Shown one piece after another: positions 6,382 to 11,986 of a stretch of 11,986 nucleotides of DNA. The position numbers and the translations under genes were made by a program. The notes under the pieces were generated by a model. It was not told the origin of the DNA. It did no database searches and saw nothing but the letters and a program-made list of their open reading frames with translations. This DNA comes from a bacterium (GTDB lineage Bacteria; Patescibacteriota; Microgenomatia; UBA1400; RBG-16-45-19): NCBI GenBank assembly GCA_003247275.1, contig QKAA01000085.1:1-11986 (forward strand), given 5' to 3'. Every line of letters starts with the position of its first letter. The first letter of the stretch is position 1.

Positions 6382-7257
6382 CTACCAACCTCCACTTGAT
6401 CCGCCGCCGCCAGAACGACCACCACCAAATCCACCAAACCCGCTACTTCTACTGCTTCCACTTGATCCACCACCAAATCCTGATTTACCCCCAATCCACC
6501 ACGGATAACTTCCTGAAGCCACACTTTTCTTATATTCTTGAGATACCAGCCAATCAAGTAAAAGTCCGAACAATCCTGCCAGCAATAATCCTGTTATCCC
6601 CCAAACAATTGCTCCAACAATACCGCCGATGACTCCACCCAACCACCAAGATTTAGTTCTTGCCAAAATTGCCCAAACCCACTGCAACATCATAAATCCG
6701 AAAATAATTAGAGGAAACCATTCCTCCAAAAAATTTGCCGTAGTCGAAACTGTTGCCTCCGCGTGTATTGGTACAAGATCCTCACTCGCTGCCTTTAATA
6801 TTCCATTCACTCCATCAATCACCCCTTGATCATAATTTCCCTCTTTAAATCGGGGAGTAATATCGTCTTGAATAATCCACGAGGACTCCGCATCAGTCAG
6901 CGCGCCCTCTAACCCATAGCCAACTTCAATTCGGACTTTTCGGTCATCCACTGCCACCAGCAGAAGCACCCCATTATCTTTACCTTTTTGACCAATACCC
7001 CATTCTTGAAATAACTTCTCTGCATAATTCTCAATCGTGTCGCCATCTAAGCTTTTAATGGTTACCACGGCCACCTGAGCGCTTGTTGAGGCATCAGTTG
7101 ATGACAAAAGCTCCTCAAGTGATGCGCGCGTTTCAGTCGACAAAATCTCAGCAAAGTCATTGACATAACCAGTGGGACTCCCCGGTGATGAATAAGCACG
7201 CGCACCAGAAACCAACCCAAATAAAAGAGCGGTAATAATAAGGAGATGTTTTTTCAT
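6382..7257 (-). CDS. TPM-domain membrane protein (YgcG family)
   Basis: A 291-residue envelope protein. It has a signal peptide (1-21, cleavage probably after ARA), then a TPM domain at about 28-158 (opening GYVNDFAEILS, with VAVVTIKSLDG and VRIEVGYGLEGALTD as the conserved core). Two hydrophobic regions follow (about 181-199 and 206-234), and then a Gly/Ser-rich tail (about 257-291) ending in GGW. This layout is standard for YgcG-like proteins. TPM domains occur in plant photosystem II repair proteins, and some have reported phosphatase activity; the bacterial role is unclear. Its ATG directly follows the TAA of lemA (TAAATG) with no ribosome site, so translation is probably coupled. LemA and TPM genes are commonly paired, which suggests a shared envelope function. 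Confidence 0.92.
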   Translation of the reverse strand: MKKHLLIITALLFGLVSGARAYSSPGSPTGYVNDFAEILSTETRASLEELLSSTDASTSAQVAVVTIKSLDGDTIENYAEKLFQEWGIGQKGKDNGVLLLVAVDDRKVRIEVGYGLEGALTDAESSWIIQDDITPRFKEGNYDQGVIDGVNGILKAASEDLVPIHAEATVSTTANFLEEWFPLIIFGFMMLQWVWAILARTKSWWLGGVIGGIVGAIVWGITGLLLAGLFGLLLDWLVSQEYKKSVASGSYPWWIGGKSGFGGGSSGSSRSSGFGGFGGGRSGGGGSSGGW

Positions 7258-7812
7258 TTAAAACTGAACGGCTGGAGCTTGTTGTGCTGCTGCGTCTGCT
7301 TCGTAGTATTCGCGCTCACTAAAGCCCATTAAGCCAGCAATCAAACTGGTTGGTAATCGCTTAATTGAAAGGTTATACGTTTTAACCACATCATTGTAGC
7401 GAGATCGCTCCACATTAATCCTGTTTTCAGTTCCTTCTAATTGAGCCATCAGCGTTTGATAACTCTCAGAGGATTTAAGTTCTGGATAATTTTCCATGAC
7501 AACCAGTAATCGACCTAAAGCTGTTTCCATTTGATTTGTCGCATCCACCTGCTCATCAACCGTGGTTGCTCCAGAATAGCGCGTTCGTGCTTCGGCAATC
7601 ATGCCAAACACTTCTTGTTCTTGCTCTGAAATACCCTTCACCGTTTCCACCAAATTGGGAATTAAATCAAAACGTCGTTGATACGAAGTTTGGACCTGGG
7701 CCCATTGGGTATCAACCGATTCGTTCGCACTAATCAACCGGTTATATGCTCCGGCTGCCCAAAAACCTATAAACACCAGGATCCCTAAAATGATCCATCC
7801 TGTTTTTTTCAT
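7258..7812 (-). CDS. lemA: LemA family protein
   Basis: A 184-residue LemA protein of normal length. One N-terminal membrane segment (about 6-22) is followed by the conserved helical LemA domain, with YNRLISANESVDTQWAQVQT (23-42), FDLIPNLVETVKG (48-60), and the late segment YNLSIKRLPTSLIAGLMGF. Most of the protein should form a helical bundle outside the membrane. The molecular role is not established. A purine-rich AAAGAAAGG lies about 11 nt before the ATG. The gene follows the PD-(D/E)XK nuclease gene by 32 bp and runs straight into the TPM-domain gene. Confidence 0.95.
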   Translation of the reverse strand: MKKTGWIILGILVFIGFWAAGAYNRLISANESVDTQWAQVQTSYQRRFDLIPNLVETVKGISEQEQEVFGMIAEARTRYSGATTVDEQVDATNQMETALGRLLVVMENYPELKSSESYQTLMAQLEGTENRINVERSRYNDVVKTYNLSIKRLPTSLIAGLMGFSEREYYEADAAAQQAPAVQF

Positions 7813-7844
7813 ATGTGTATGAACCTTTCTTTTAGAATTAATAT

Positions 7845-8717
7845 TTAAAGTATTTCACTATCCAATTCGTGTTGTTCCTGTTTTTTCTCCAACACGTATA
7901 TATCTTGATTATACTCATTTACCCCGACAAAAGTCCCCTCATGTTTCAAGATTCGCTCCATTGGTTTACAGGCATGACAACCAGACTCTCCCTGGGGGCA
8001 CTTAAATCGATTTAACTTACGAGCCAGTTTAATTTCTTTAGCAATTTTTAAGATCTTTTCTTCTGAATCTTCGGGGTCAGGCAGTTTTTTCTCAGTCAAG
8101 TCGTCATTTCGTTCCAAATACCAATAACTTGCTTTGACTACTTCCCTTGGCTGACAATTACTGGCAAGAAGATAATAAATTGGTAATTGAAGCGATTGTG
8201 GTGCCTCATCATATTTACTTGTCTTAAAGTCGATAATATGGACCCCATCTTGGTCAGGTAAATATTCCAGCCAGTCAATTTTGCCGCACAAAATAATATT
8301 GTCTTCTTCAGATAGCCAATAATAGGGGAGATCTTGTTTAATTTTGACTGCCAATTTTGCCACCGGTCCTGGGTGCTTAATTACCCGCTGTAACATTAAT
8401 TCTCCCCGGTGCCGATATTCAACTTCTTGTTCTTCTGAAGTAAAACCTCCCTTTGTCCCATTCACTTTTTTCCAGACCCGCTCAAACTTAACCATCAACG
8501 GTTCTTTAAACCTGTCTTGTGTTGGGATTGTTGATAATGACTCAACTACTTCATGGACTGCTTGACCCAAAGCCAGGGCCGGACTCATGATTTTTACCTT
8601 GTGCCCCGTACCCGGATCTTTATATACATTATTCAAATAGTATGCCCGCGGACATTTCAAATAATCGGAAATTGAAGTGTGTGATACCCAGACAGCTGAA
8701 AATTTATCTTGAGCCAT
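7845..8717 (-). CDS. PD-(D/E)XK nuclease with Fe-S cysteines (Cas4/RecB-like, stand-alone)
   Basis: A 290-residue protein from the ATG at 8717, chosen because GGAG lies about 6 nt upstream; an in-frame TTG at 8753 would add 12 residues. The Cas4/AddB-type signature is complete and in order: Cys22 in SISDYLKCPRAYYL, GQAVHEVVE with His55, CGKIDWLEY with Asp148, HIIDFKTSK with Asp163 and Lys165, QLPIYY with Gln177 and Tyr181, and a C-terminal cluster Cys240-x6-Cys247-x2-Cys250. The four cysteines would bind a 4Fe-4S cluster, as in Cas4 and AddB. The expected activity is DNA cleavage, probably on single strands or ends in recombination or repair. No cas genes, helicase domain or CRISPR repeats are in the window, so it is best called a stand-alone nuclease. 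It is probably first in an operon with lemA and the TPM gene. Confidence 0.88.
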   Translation of the reverse strand: MAQDKFSAVWVSHTSISDYLKCPRAYYLNNVYKDPGTGHKVKIMSPALALGQAVHEVVESLSTIPTQDRFKEPLMVKFERVWKKVNGTKGGFTSEEQEVEYRHRGELMLQRVIKHPGPVAKLAVKIKQDLPYYWLSEEDNIILCGKIDWLEYLPDQDGVHIIDFKTSKYDEAPQSLQLPIYYLLASNCQPREVVKASYWYLERNDDLTEKKLPDPEDSEEKILKIAKEIKLARKLNRFKCPQGESGCHACKPMERILKHEGTFVGVNEYNQDIYVLEKKQEQHELDSEIL

Positions 8718-8743
8718 ATTCTCTCCACCATTACGTAATTTGC

Positions 8744-8749
8744 AGTATA
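8744..8749 (-). promoter_or_regulatory. Extended -10 TGC-TATACT for the PD-(D/E)XK gene
   Basis: On the minus strand, TGC TATACT matches an extended -10 (TGn plus 5 of 6). A start about 7 nt downstream leaves a leader of about 20 nt holding the GGAG ribosome site, so this gene looks conventionally led. Confidence 0.5.
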
Positions 8750-8766
8750 GCAAATAAAAATAATGA

Positions 8767-8772
8767 TAAGAT
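8767..8772 (+). promoter_or_regulatory. Extended -10-like TGA-TAAGAT, 7 nt before the SpoU methyltransferase ATG
   Basis: TGA TAAGAT ACGGGCT ATG, with no Shine-Dalgarno. The hexamer matches TATAAT at 4 of 6 positions and carries a TGn extension. Confidence 0.4.
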
Positions 8773-8779
8773 ACGGGCT

Positions 8780-9244
8780 ATGCCAACCGCTGTTTTACTC
8801 GACAAAATTCGCTCAGCCTACAACGTGGGTTCAATTTTTAGAACTTCAGATTCTGCCGGTATCGATAAAATAATTTTGGCTGGTTACTGTGCTATTCCGG
8901 GCAATCCAAAACTCCAAAAAACAGCTCTTGGAAGTCTTGATTCTGTCGCTTGGGAACACCATTGTGATTCGCTACAAGCTGCTAAATATTATCAATCCCT
9001 CAACTATCAATTAATCAGCCTCGAAACTGACGCCAGCGCCATCTCTATTTTTGATTACACTTTCCCGCAAAATTCATGCTTAATTTTTGGTAACGAAGAA
9101 CAGGGGATTGATCCCGAAATCTTAAAAATATCAGATGCAATTGTCAAAATTCCTCACTACGGGATTAAAGAAAGTTTAAACGTTGCCTCAGCCGCTGCCA
9201 TTGCCATTTATGAACTTCGTCGTCAGCAACCAAATTCATATTAA
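8780..9244 (+). CDS. SpoU/TrmH-family RNA 2'-O-methyltransferase
   Basis: A 154-residue protein with a single SPOUT methyltransferase domain and all three SpoU motifs: NVGSIFRTSD (15-24), LIFGNEEQGID (101-111) and IPHYGIKESLNVASAAAIAI (124-143). The last two form the trefoil knot that binds S-adenosylmethionine; Asn15 and Arg21 are the usual catalytic-site residues. The family methylates the 2'-OH of a tRNA or rRNA nucleotide. The target is unknown; the short form without an N-terminal L30e-like domain resembles TrmL/TrmH more than RlmB. The open frame extends upstream to 8642, but family homology begins at the ATG at 8780, and the extension would run through the divergent promoter region and antisense into the nuclease gene. 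The stop codon lies inside a 21-bp palindrome. Confidence 0.92.
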   Translation: MPTAVLLDKIRSAYNVGSIFRTSDSAGIDKIILAGYCAIPGNPKLQKTALGSLDSVAWEHHCDSLQAAKYYQSLNYQLISLETDASAISIFDYTFPQNSCLIFGNEEQGIDPEILKISDAIVKIPHYGIKESLNVASAAAIAIYELRRQQPNSY

Positions 9245-9253
9245 ATATGAATT
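9233..9253. repeat. 21-bp perfect palindrome (10-bp arms, 1-bp centre)
   Basis: AATTCATATT, A, AATATGAATT. The arms match over all ten bases. The palindrome covers the end and TAA of the SpoU methyltransferase gene and touches the -35 of the next promoter. With no loop room, no G/C pairs to speak of and no T-run, it is a poor terminator and a better candidate operator. Confidence 0.6.
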
Positions 9254-9280
9254 GAAACCAGAAAAATAAAGCTTTACACT
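9252..9280 (+). promoter_or_regulatory. Promoter for hpt (TTGAAA-17-TACACT)
   Basis: TTGAAA at 9252-9257 (5 of 6) is followed after 17 bp by TACACT at 9275-9280 (4 of 6). A start near 9287 would leave a short leader with the AAGG ribosome site. A 10-bp palindrome TAAAGCTTTA (9267-9276) lies in the spacer. Confidence 0.6.
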
Positions 9281-9313
9281 AAACAAACACCGAAAAAAAT
9301 AAGGTAATGACCA

Positions 9314-9826
9314 ATGACTAAAACATTAATTCCCGAAGAAGAAATTAAACTAAAAATCGACGAAATTGCCTCCAAAATCGCCACAGAGTATCAAGATAAA
9401 CCACTTATCTTAATTGGTGTTCTAACTGGTGGATTTATGGTTCTTGCCGATTTAGCCAGAAGTATTTGGCGCGCCGGCAAGCATGATGTTGAAATCGACT
9501 TTGTCACCACCAGCAGCTATCTCGATGACTGCGATAGTTCCCGCTGTCCTCCCAAAGTTACCGTTGATTTACGAAAAAACATTACTGATAAACATGTTCT
9601 GATTGTTGAAGATATTGCCGACACTGGTCACACCCTCAAACTGGTTCAACAATATCTTTCTGCCAACAACCCAGCATCAATTAAAACCTTTGCCCTCCTC
9701 AATAAGCCCTCTCGCCGCGAAGTAGAGATAGAACTTGATTACTTTGGTTTTGAAGTTGAAGGCTGGATTGAAGGATATGGACTAGACTCCATCCGTGCCT
9801 GCCCCACCGTCACCGTCAGAGAATAA
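9314..9826 (+). CDS. hpt: Hypoxanthine phosphoribosyltransferase
   Basis: A 170-residue type I phosphoribosyltransferase. The PRPP-binding signature is VLIVEDIADTGHTL (95-108). Other markers are the pyrophosphate loop VLTGGF (36-41), the flexible-loop region VTTSSY (64-69), Lys131 in ALLNKPSRR, which in the family contacts the purine 6-oxo group, and GYGLD (154-158) with its late Asp. It makes IMP from hypoxanthine and PRPP, and possibly GMP from guanine, as part of purine salvage in the cytoplasm. AAGG at 9301-9304, with 9 bases before the ATG, supports the start. It has its own predicted promoter just upstream. It converges on the FkbM-type gene with 16 bp between the stops. Confidence 0.93.
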   Translation: MTKTLIPEEEIKLKIDEIASKIATEYQDKPLILIGVLTGGFMVLADLARSIWRAGKHDVEIDFVTTSSYLDDCDSSRCPPKVTVDLRKNITDKHVLIVEDIADTGHTLKLVQQYLSANNPASIKTFALLNKPSRREVEIELDYFGFEVEGWIEGYGLDSIRACPTVTVRE

Positions 9827-9830
9827 ATCG

Positions 9831-9842
9831 TAAAAATTTTTA
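9831..9842. repeat. 12-bp AT palindrome between convergent hpt and FkbM genes
   Basis: TAAAAATTTTTA sits in the 16-bp gap between the convergent stops. Each strand has a T5 run preceded by complementary A5. It could serve as a very weak two-way terminator, but there is no GC stem. Confidence 0.3.
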
Positions 9843-10679
9843 TCAACGTTCACTACGGCTGAAATGAAACAGCTCTTGCGAGTCTCTAATAAAAACGTGA
9901 CTTTTTTCATATCCAAAACCAATTAAGTCAGTCACTATTTTCTCACTCGTGTATTTTTCTGGCATCCAATCATCGGGATGCATTTCTAGAAAAATATGAC
10001 GGGGCGGGTGAGATTTCATAGTTTCTTCAAGACCAGAAAGTACTGGGCCTTCAAACCCTTCAACGTCAATAATCATTAAATCCGGAGATTTATATTCTCC
10101 ATAATTTACTAACGCATCACCTTTTTTTACTTCCACCATAGCTACATTTTTATGTTTGGGGTGTTTGTGGAAACTGGGAGCTTTTCCACTGCAACCATCA
10201 GTATTTAGCAGAAGTTGAGAATCTTCATCTCCAAGCGCGAAACGACAAATATGAATGTTGTCAAAATTATTAAGCTGAACATTTCGTTCTAAACGATTTG
10301 AACAGTCCAAGTCAGGCTCAAACGCATAAACTTGAGCGTGTGGTGAAGTAGAATGAGCAAGCAGGGTGTAAAGTCCTTGGGCTGCTCCCACATTCCAAAT
10401 ACTCTTACAGTTATCCATAGAAGAAATAGTTTTGAGAATTTGCTTGGCATAATCCCTCTCTTTACCGAGGCGCGCCATTCTTAACCAATCACTCATATCA
10501 ACGACGTGAGAAAGTGTTTTATTATCACTAATCCCGTGCAATCCTATTGGCAGTACCTGCAACTGGAGATTCTCGATCATAAGTCGATAAAGCGCTGAAT
10601 CGATAACGTTTGTCGCCCACCGTACACGATTTTCGATAACAGAATGTGCTCGTTTTAAAACATTTCGCTCTTGATTCAT
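9843..10679 (-). CDS. FkbM-family methyltransferase
   Basis: A 278-residue protein from the ATG at 10679; a TTG five codons upstream overlaps the -10 and is unlikely. The S-adenosylmethionine-binding fold is recognisable: IWNVGAAQGLYT (94-105) as motif I, VYAFEPD (117-123) for the acidic residue that holds the ribose, and DLMIIDVEGFEGPVLSGL (200-217) followed by IFLEMHP, the classic FkbM C-terminal pattern. The usual first Asp of motif I (DVGANxG) is Asn here. The N-terminal 75 or so residues are not recognised. FkbM enzymes methylate hydroxyl groups on sugars, polyketides and other small molecules; the substrate is unknown. TATAAT lies 6 nt before the ATG with no Shine-Dalgarno. It is downstream of the broken C39-like peptidase, separated by a probable terminator, and looks like part of an accessory block. 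Confidence 0.85.
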   Translation of the reverse strand: MNQERNVLKRAHSVIENRVRWATNVIDSALYRLMIENLQLQVLPIGLHGISDNKTLSHVVDMSDWLRMARLGKERDYAKQILKTISSMDNCKSIWNVGAAQGLYTLLAHSTSPHAQVYAFEPDLDCSNRLERNVQLNNFDNIHICRFALGDEDSQLLLNTDGCSGKAPSFHKHPKHKNVAMVEVKKGDALVNYGEYKSPDLMIIDVEGFEGPVLSGLEETMKSHPPRHIFLEMHPDDWMPEKYTSEKIVTDLIGFGYEKSHVFIRDSQELFHFSRSER

Positions 10680-10685
10680 CTGGGA

Positions 10686-10691
10686 ATTATA
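10686..10691 (-). promoter_or_regulatory. -10 TATAAT, 6 nt before the FkbM ATG
   Basis: On the minus strand, TATAAT TCCCAG ATG. The -10 matches perfectly and there is no Shine-Dalgarno. The spacing implies a leaderless transcript. No good -35 was found. Confidence 0.6.
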
Positions 10692-10704
10692 CAAAAAATC
10701 TGCT

Positions 10705-10734
10705 AAAAAAGTAAGAGATTAAGACTAATACTCT
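10705..10734 (-). terminator. Probable intrinsic terminator after the C39-like pseudogene
   Basis: On the minus strand, AGAG-T-ATTA pairs with TAATCTCT (8 bp with one bulged T) around a GTCT loop, followed by TAC and six T. The stem is AT-rich, so it may be weak. It lies 9 nt past the peptidase stop and just upstream of the FkbM promoter. Confidence 0.5.
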
Positions 10735-10742
10735 CTCATAAT

Positions 10743-11471
10743 TTATTTTTTCAAAGAAATGAGTAAATTATCATAATCAGTTTCAGCTAAATAAAGTGAT
10801 GCAATCAATAGGCTAGAACTAATCCAACGATTTCCACCATATTTTTTATCAGGATCAACAATATGAAATTGCTCACCCTTCACTCCATTAATAATTACGG
10901 CATGCGTAGCCGGATTCCCCACTGAAGCATCTGGAACGTAATCAAGCTTTAACTCATCATATTTGTTTTTGGGAGAATCATTTAAAAAGTTATAACTCAC
11001 AACTGCAAAAATAGGACCACTTTCCAGCAATCTACACAAGTAATCAGCATCGATAATCGGAAAAACAATTTTCCCCCCATTTGCCAAAAAGGAAGTATAT
11101 CCATCAAAAATCACATCCATCGCCTGATCATCATATCCAGAATGTTTTATATACTTTCTTCTCAATAGAAGTGACTGAATTAATTCATCATTACTTTTAT
11201 CTTTATAGCTGCGATCAAAGATTTGGATATCAGTCGTGTGAATGGTCGTTTCAAATCCCAGCGACAAAAAATAACTTGCTACATGACCCAATGATGTCCC
11301 CAATGGTTTCCCGTCAGGAGAAATGTAAACTGGAACCTCTTTTTTTACTTAGTCTATCGTTTTTGAAATTTTATAGAAATTCAGTAATTGAGTAGCGCTC
11401 GCTTAAACACAGTCCTGAATTCCCTGAGAAATAAGTGACACGTCATAGAAGATAGATGTTGTTTGAGTCAT
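10743..11471 (-). pseudogene. C39-like cysteine peptidase with two in-frame TAA codons
   Basis: One frame of 242 codons runs from an ATG at 11471 to a TAA at 10743-10745, with TAA also at codons 23 (11403-11405) and 41 (11349-11351). No frameshift is needed. Before, between and after the stops the frame reads like a C39-type peptidase: DVSLISQGIQDCV before the first stop gives the candidate nucleophile Cys21 with an upstream Gln. ASATQLLNFYKISKTID lies between the stops. After them come VPVYISPDGKPLGTSLGHVA and SYFLSLGF, then NPATHAVIINGV with His190 and HIVDPD with Asp206. These complete a Cys-His-Asp triad. The open part alone (from a TTG at 11303) lacks the Cys. A perfect TATAAT lies 6 nt before the ATG, so transcription signals persist. 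I infer recent decay, or consensus errors at two codons. Substrate unknown; distant C39 members process leader peptides. Confidence 0.72.
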
Positions 11472-11477
11472 AAACGC

Positions 11478-11483
11478 ATTATA
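11478..11483 (-). promoter_or_regulatory. -10 TATAAT, 6 nt before the C39-like ATG
   Basis: On the minus strand, TATAAT GCGTTT ATG. The -10 is perfect, has leaderless spacing, and lies about 10 bp past the end of the tRNA fragment. It supports the ATG at 11471 as the original start of the broken peptidase gene. Confidence 0.55.
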
Positions 11484-11493
11484 TTCAATTTAT

Positions 11494-11518
11494 TGTCGGA
11501 GAGACAGGAATCGAACCT
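11494..11518 (-). other. 3' fragment of a tRNA gene (probably tRNA-Pro); candidate attachment site
   Basis: On the minus strand, GGTTCGATTCC is a T-arm (loop TTCGATT, G53-C61 and G52-C62 pairs). It continues with CCTGT (positions 61-65), then CTCTCCG (acceptor 66-72) and A73; CCA is not encoded. The 3' half is textbook, but the match breaks upstream: position 50 is A where C is needed to pair with G64. No CGGAGAG acceptor partner, D-arm or anticodon arm is found within the preceding 80 nt, which instead encode the end of the NUDIX protein. A CGGAGAG acceptor with A73 fits tRNA-Pro. Such 3'-only fragments arise when an integrative element recombines into a tRNA gene. Confidence 0.7.
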
Positions 11519-11533
11519 TCCCTACCATTATTA

Positions 11534-11986
11534 TCAACGAATAAACGCTTCAATATCCTGTCTAATTCCCTCAACACTAATCATTTTCAATGCCTCTTTG
11601 GGAGTAACCCATGTAAACTGTTGATGTTCATCCGATAAAACAACTTCCTCATTATCAGTTCTGCAATGATAAGTTAATCCTAGCAATTCATTCTCTGCCT
11701 TTTTAGATCCTCGAAATATATGCCACACACGCAATAATTTAATGATTGAAAAGTCCTTTAAGCCAAATTCTTCAAGTATCTCTCTACGAAGTCCTTTTTC
11801 AGGAGATTCAAACTGTGCTATCCTGCCATATCCAATTTCCCATTCACCTGCATGCCAATCGAGTGAATTATTTCTCTGAGCGAGAAGTATTTTTCCGCTG
11901 TTACCCAGCTCCATCACCGAGCCTACCGCCACCATAAACCTACCAACGGGATTACTTGTTGTGCTCTGATTATTGGGTTCAACCAT
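11534..11986 (-). CDS. NUDIX hydrolase
   Basis: A 150-residue NUDIX protein whose ATG coincides with the window edge, so the true start could lie further out. The Nudix box is perfect over residues 54-76 (GX5EX7REUXEEXGU): Gly54, Glu60, Arg68-Glu69, Glu72-Glu73, Gly75-Leu76. These residues bind the metal and catalyse hydrolysis of a nucleoside diphosphate linked to another group. Upstream strands FMVAVGSVMEL and KILLAQRN and the downstream FTWVTPKEALKMI fit a complete small domain. The substrate is unknown; this compact form resembles MutT-like or generic NTP/NDP-X hydrolases. It ends 16 bp from the tRNA 3' fragment. If that fragment is an attachment site, this gene is at the end of the integrated element. 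Confidence 0.9.
   Translation of the reverse strand: MVEPNNQSTTSNPVGRFMVAVGSVMELGNSGKILLAQRNNSLDWHAGEWEIGYGRIAQFESPEKGLRREILEEFGLKDFSIIKLLRVWHIFRGSKKAENELLGLTYHCRTDNEEVVLSDEHQQFTWVTPKEALKMISVEGIRQDIEAFIR

Noticed and set aside
6396..6829. Plus-strand frames opposite the TPM-domain gene
   Set aside because: They are low-complexity His/Gln/Pro translations caused by the Gly/Ser-rich tail and coding bias of the real minus-strand gene.
7845..8717. CRISPR-Cas locus suggested by the Cas4-like protein
   Set aside because: No direct repeats with regular spacers and no other cas genes were seen anywhere in the window.
8642..8779. Upstream in-frame extension of the SpoU methyltransferase
   Set aside because: It lacks family homology, lies antisense to the start of the PD-(D/E)XK gene and runs through the divergent promoter region; SpoU motif 1 begins a few residues after the ATG at 8780.
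11081..11395. Plus-strand 104-codon frame opposite the C39-like gene
   Set aside because: No recognisable motif and no ribosome site; the minus strand carries clear peptidase homology, including across the two stops.
10743..11471. Genetic-code change making TAA a sense codon
   Set aside because: TAA terminates at least eight other genes here at the family-expected length, including bcp, yjjX, hpt and lemA. Two stops in one gene are better explained by decay or error.
11494..11590. A complete minus-strand tRNA gene
   Set aside because: No matching 5' acceptor strand, D-arm or anticodon arm precedes the T-arm; those bases encode the NUDIX C-terminus.
1..11986. Insertion sequences, transposases or a replication origin
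   Set aside because: No transposase-like frame, terminal inverted repeats, DnaA-box cluster or replication gene was recognised.

Overview
The window looks like a compact, AT-rich bacterial chromosome segment, probably from a Candidate Phyla Radiation (Patescibacteria, Parcubacteria-like) organism. That placement is inferred from gene style and no marker gene confirms it. The style includes a DsbA-like protein beside small housekeeping genes, a minimal TruB, a single-domain 140-residue EamA transporter, a MutY-like glycosylase without an iron-sulfur cluster, a LemA/TPM pair, short intergenic gaps and several gene overlaps. TAA, TAG and TGA all serve as stops, so a TGA-to-glycine code is not indicated.

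Layout, left to right. 1-597 (-): acylphosphatase followed by the N-terminal part of an exported DsbA-like oxidoreductase that runs off the left edge. 658-1686 (+): Bcp-type peroxiredoxin and inosine/xanthosine triphosphatase. 1642-5188 (-): membrane-anchored beta-propeller protein, TruB and a MutY-like glycosylase, with the glycosylase overlapping both neighbours. 5230-6377 (+): EamA transporter and RsuA/RluB-type pseudouridine synthase. 6382-8717 (-): Cas4/RecB-like PD-(D/E)XK nuclease, LemA and a TPM-domain membrane protein. 8780-9826 (+): SpoU/TrmH methyltransferase and hypoxanthine phosphoribosyltransferase. 9843-11986 (-): a more accessory-looking block with a NUDIX hydrolase, a tRNA 3'-end fragment, a C39-like cysteine peptidase broken by two in-frame TAA codons, and an FkbM-type methyltransferase.

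How the genes relate. Peroxiredoxin, the ITP/XTP-ase and the MutY-like enzyme form a loose theme of peroxide and damaged-base defence. TruB, the RsuA/RluB enzyme and the SpoU methyltransferase modify RNA. LemA and the TPM protein are a standard envelope pair. The hypoxanthine phosphoribosyltransferase is purine salvage, as expected for a reduced genome.

Three observations stand out. First, seven genes without a clear Shine-Dalgarno have a -10-like hexamer exactly 6 or 7 nt before the ATG, which is the geometry of leaderless transcripts; most other genes have a visible Shine-Dalgarno instead. Second, at 11494-11518 (-) there is the T-loop, T-stem and acceptor 3' half of a tRNA, probably tRNA-Pro, with no 5' part. 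This is typical of an attachment site left by an integrative element, whose body should lie to the right. Third, just beyond it is an otherwise intact C39-like peptidase frame with two TAA codons in its first 41 codons.
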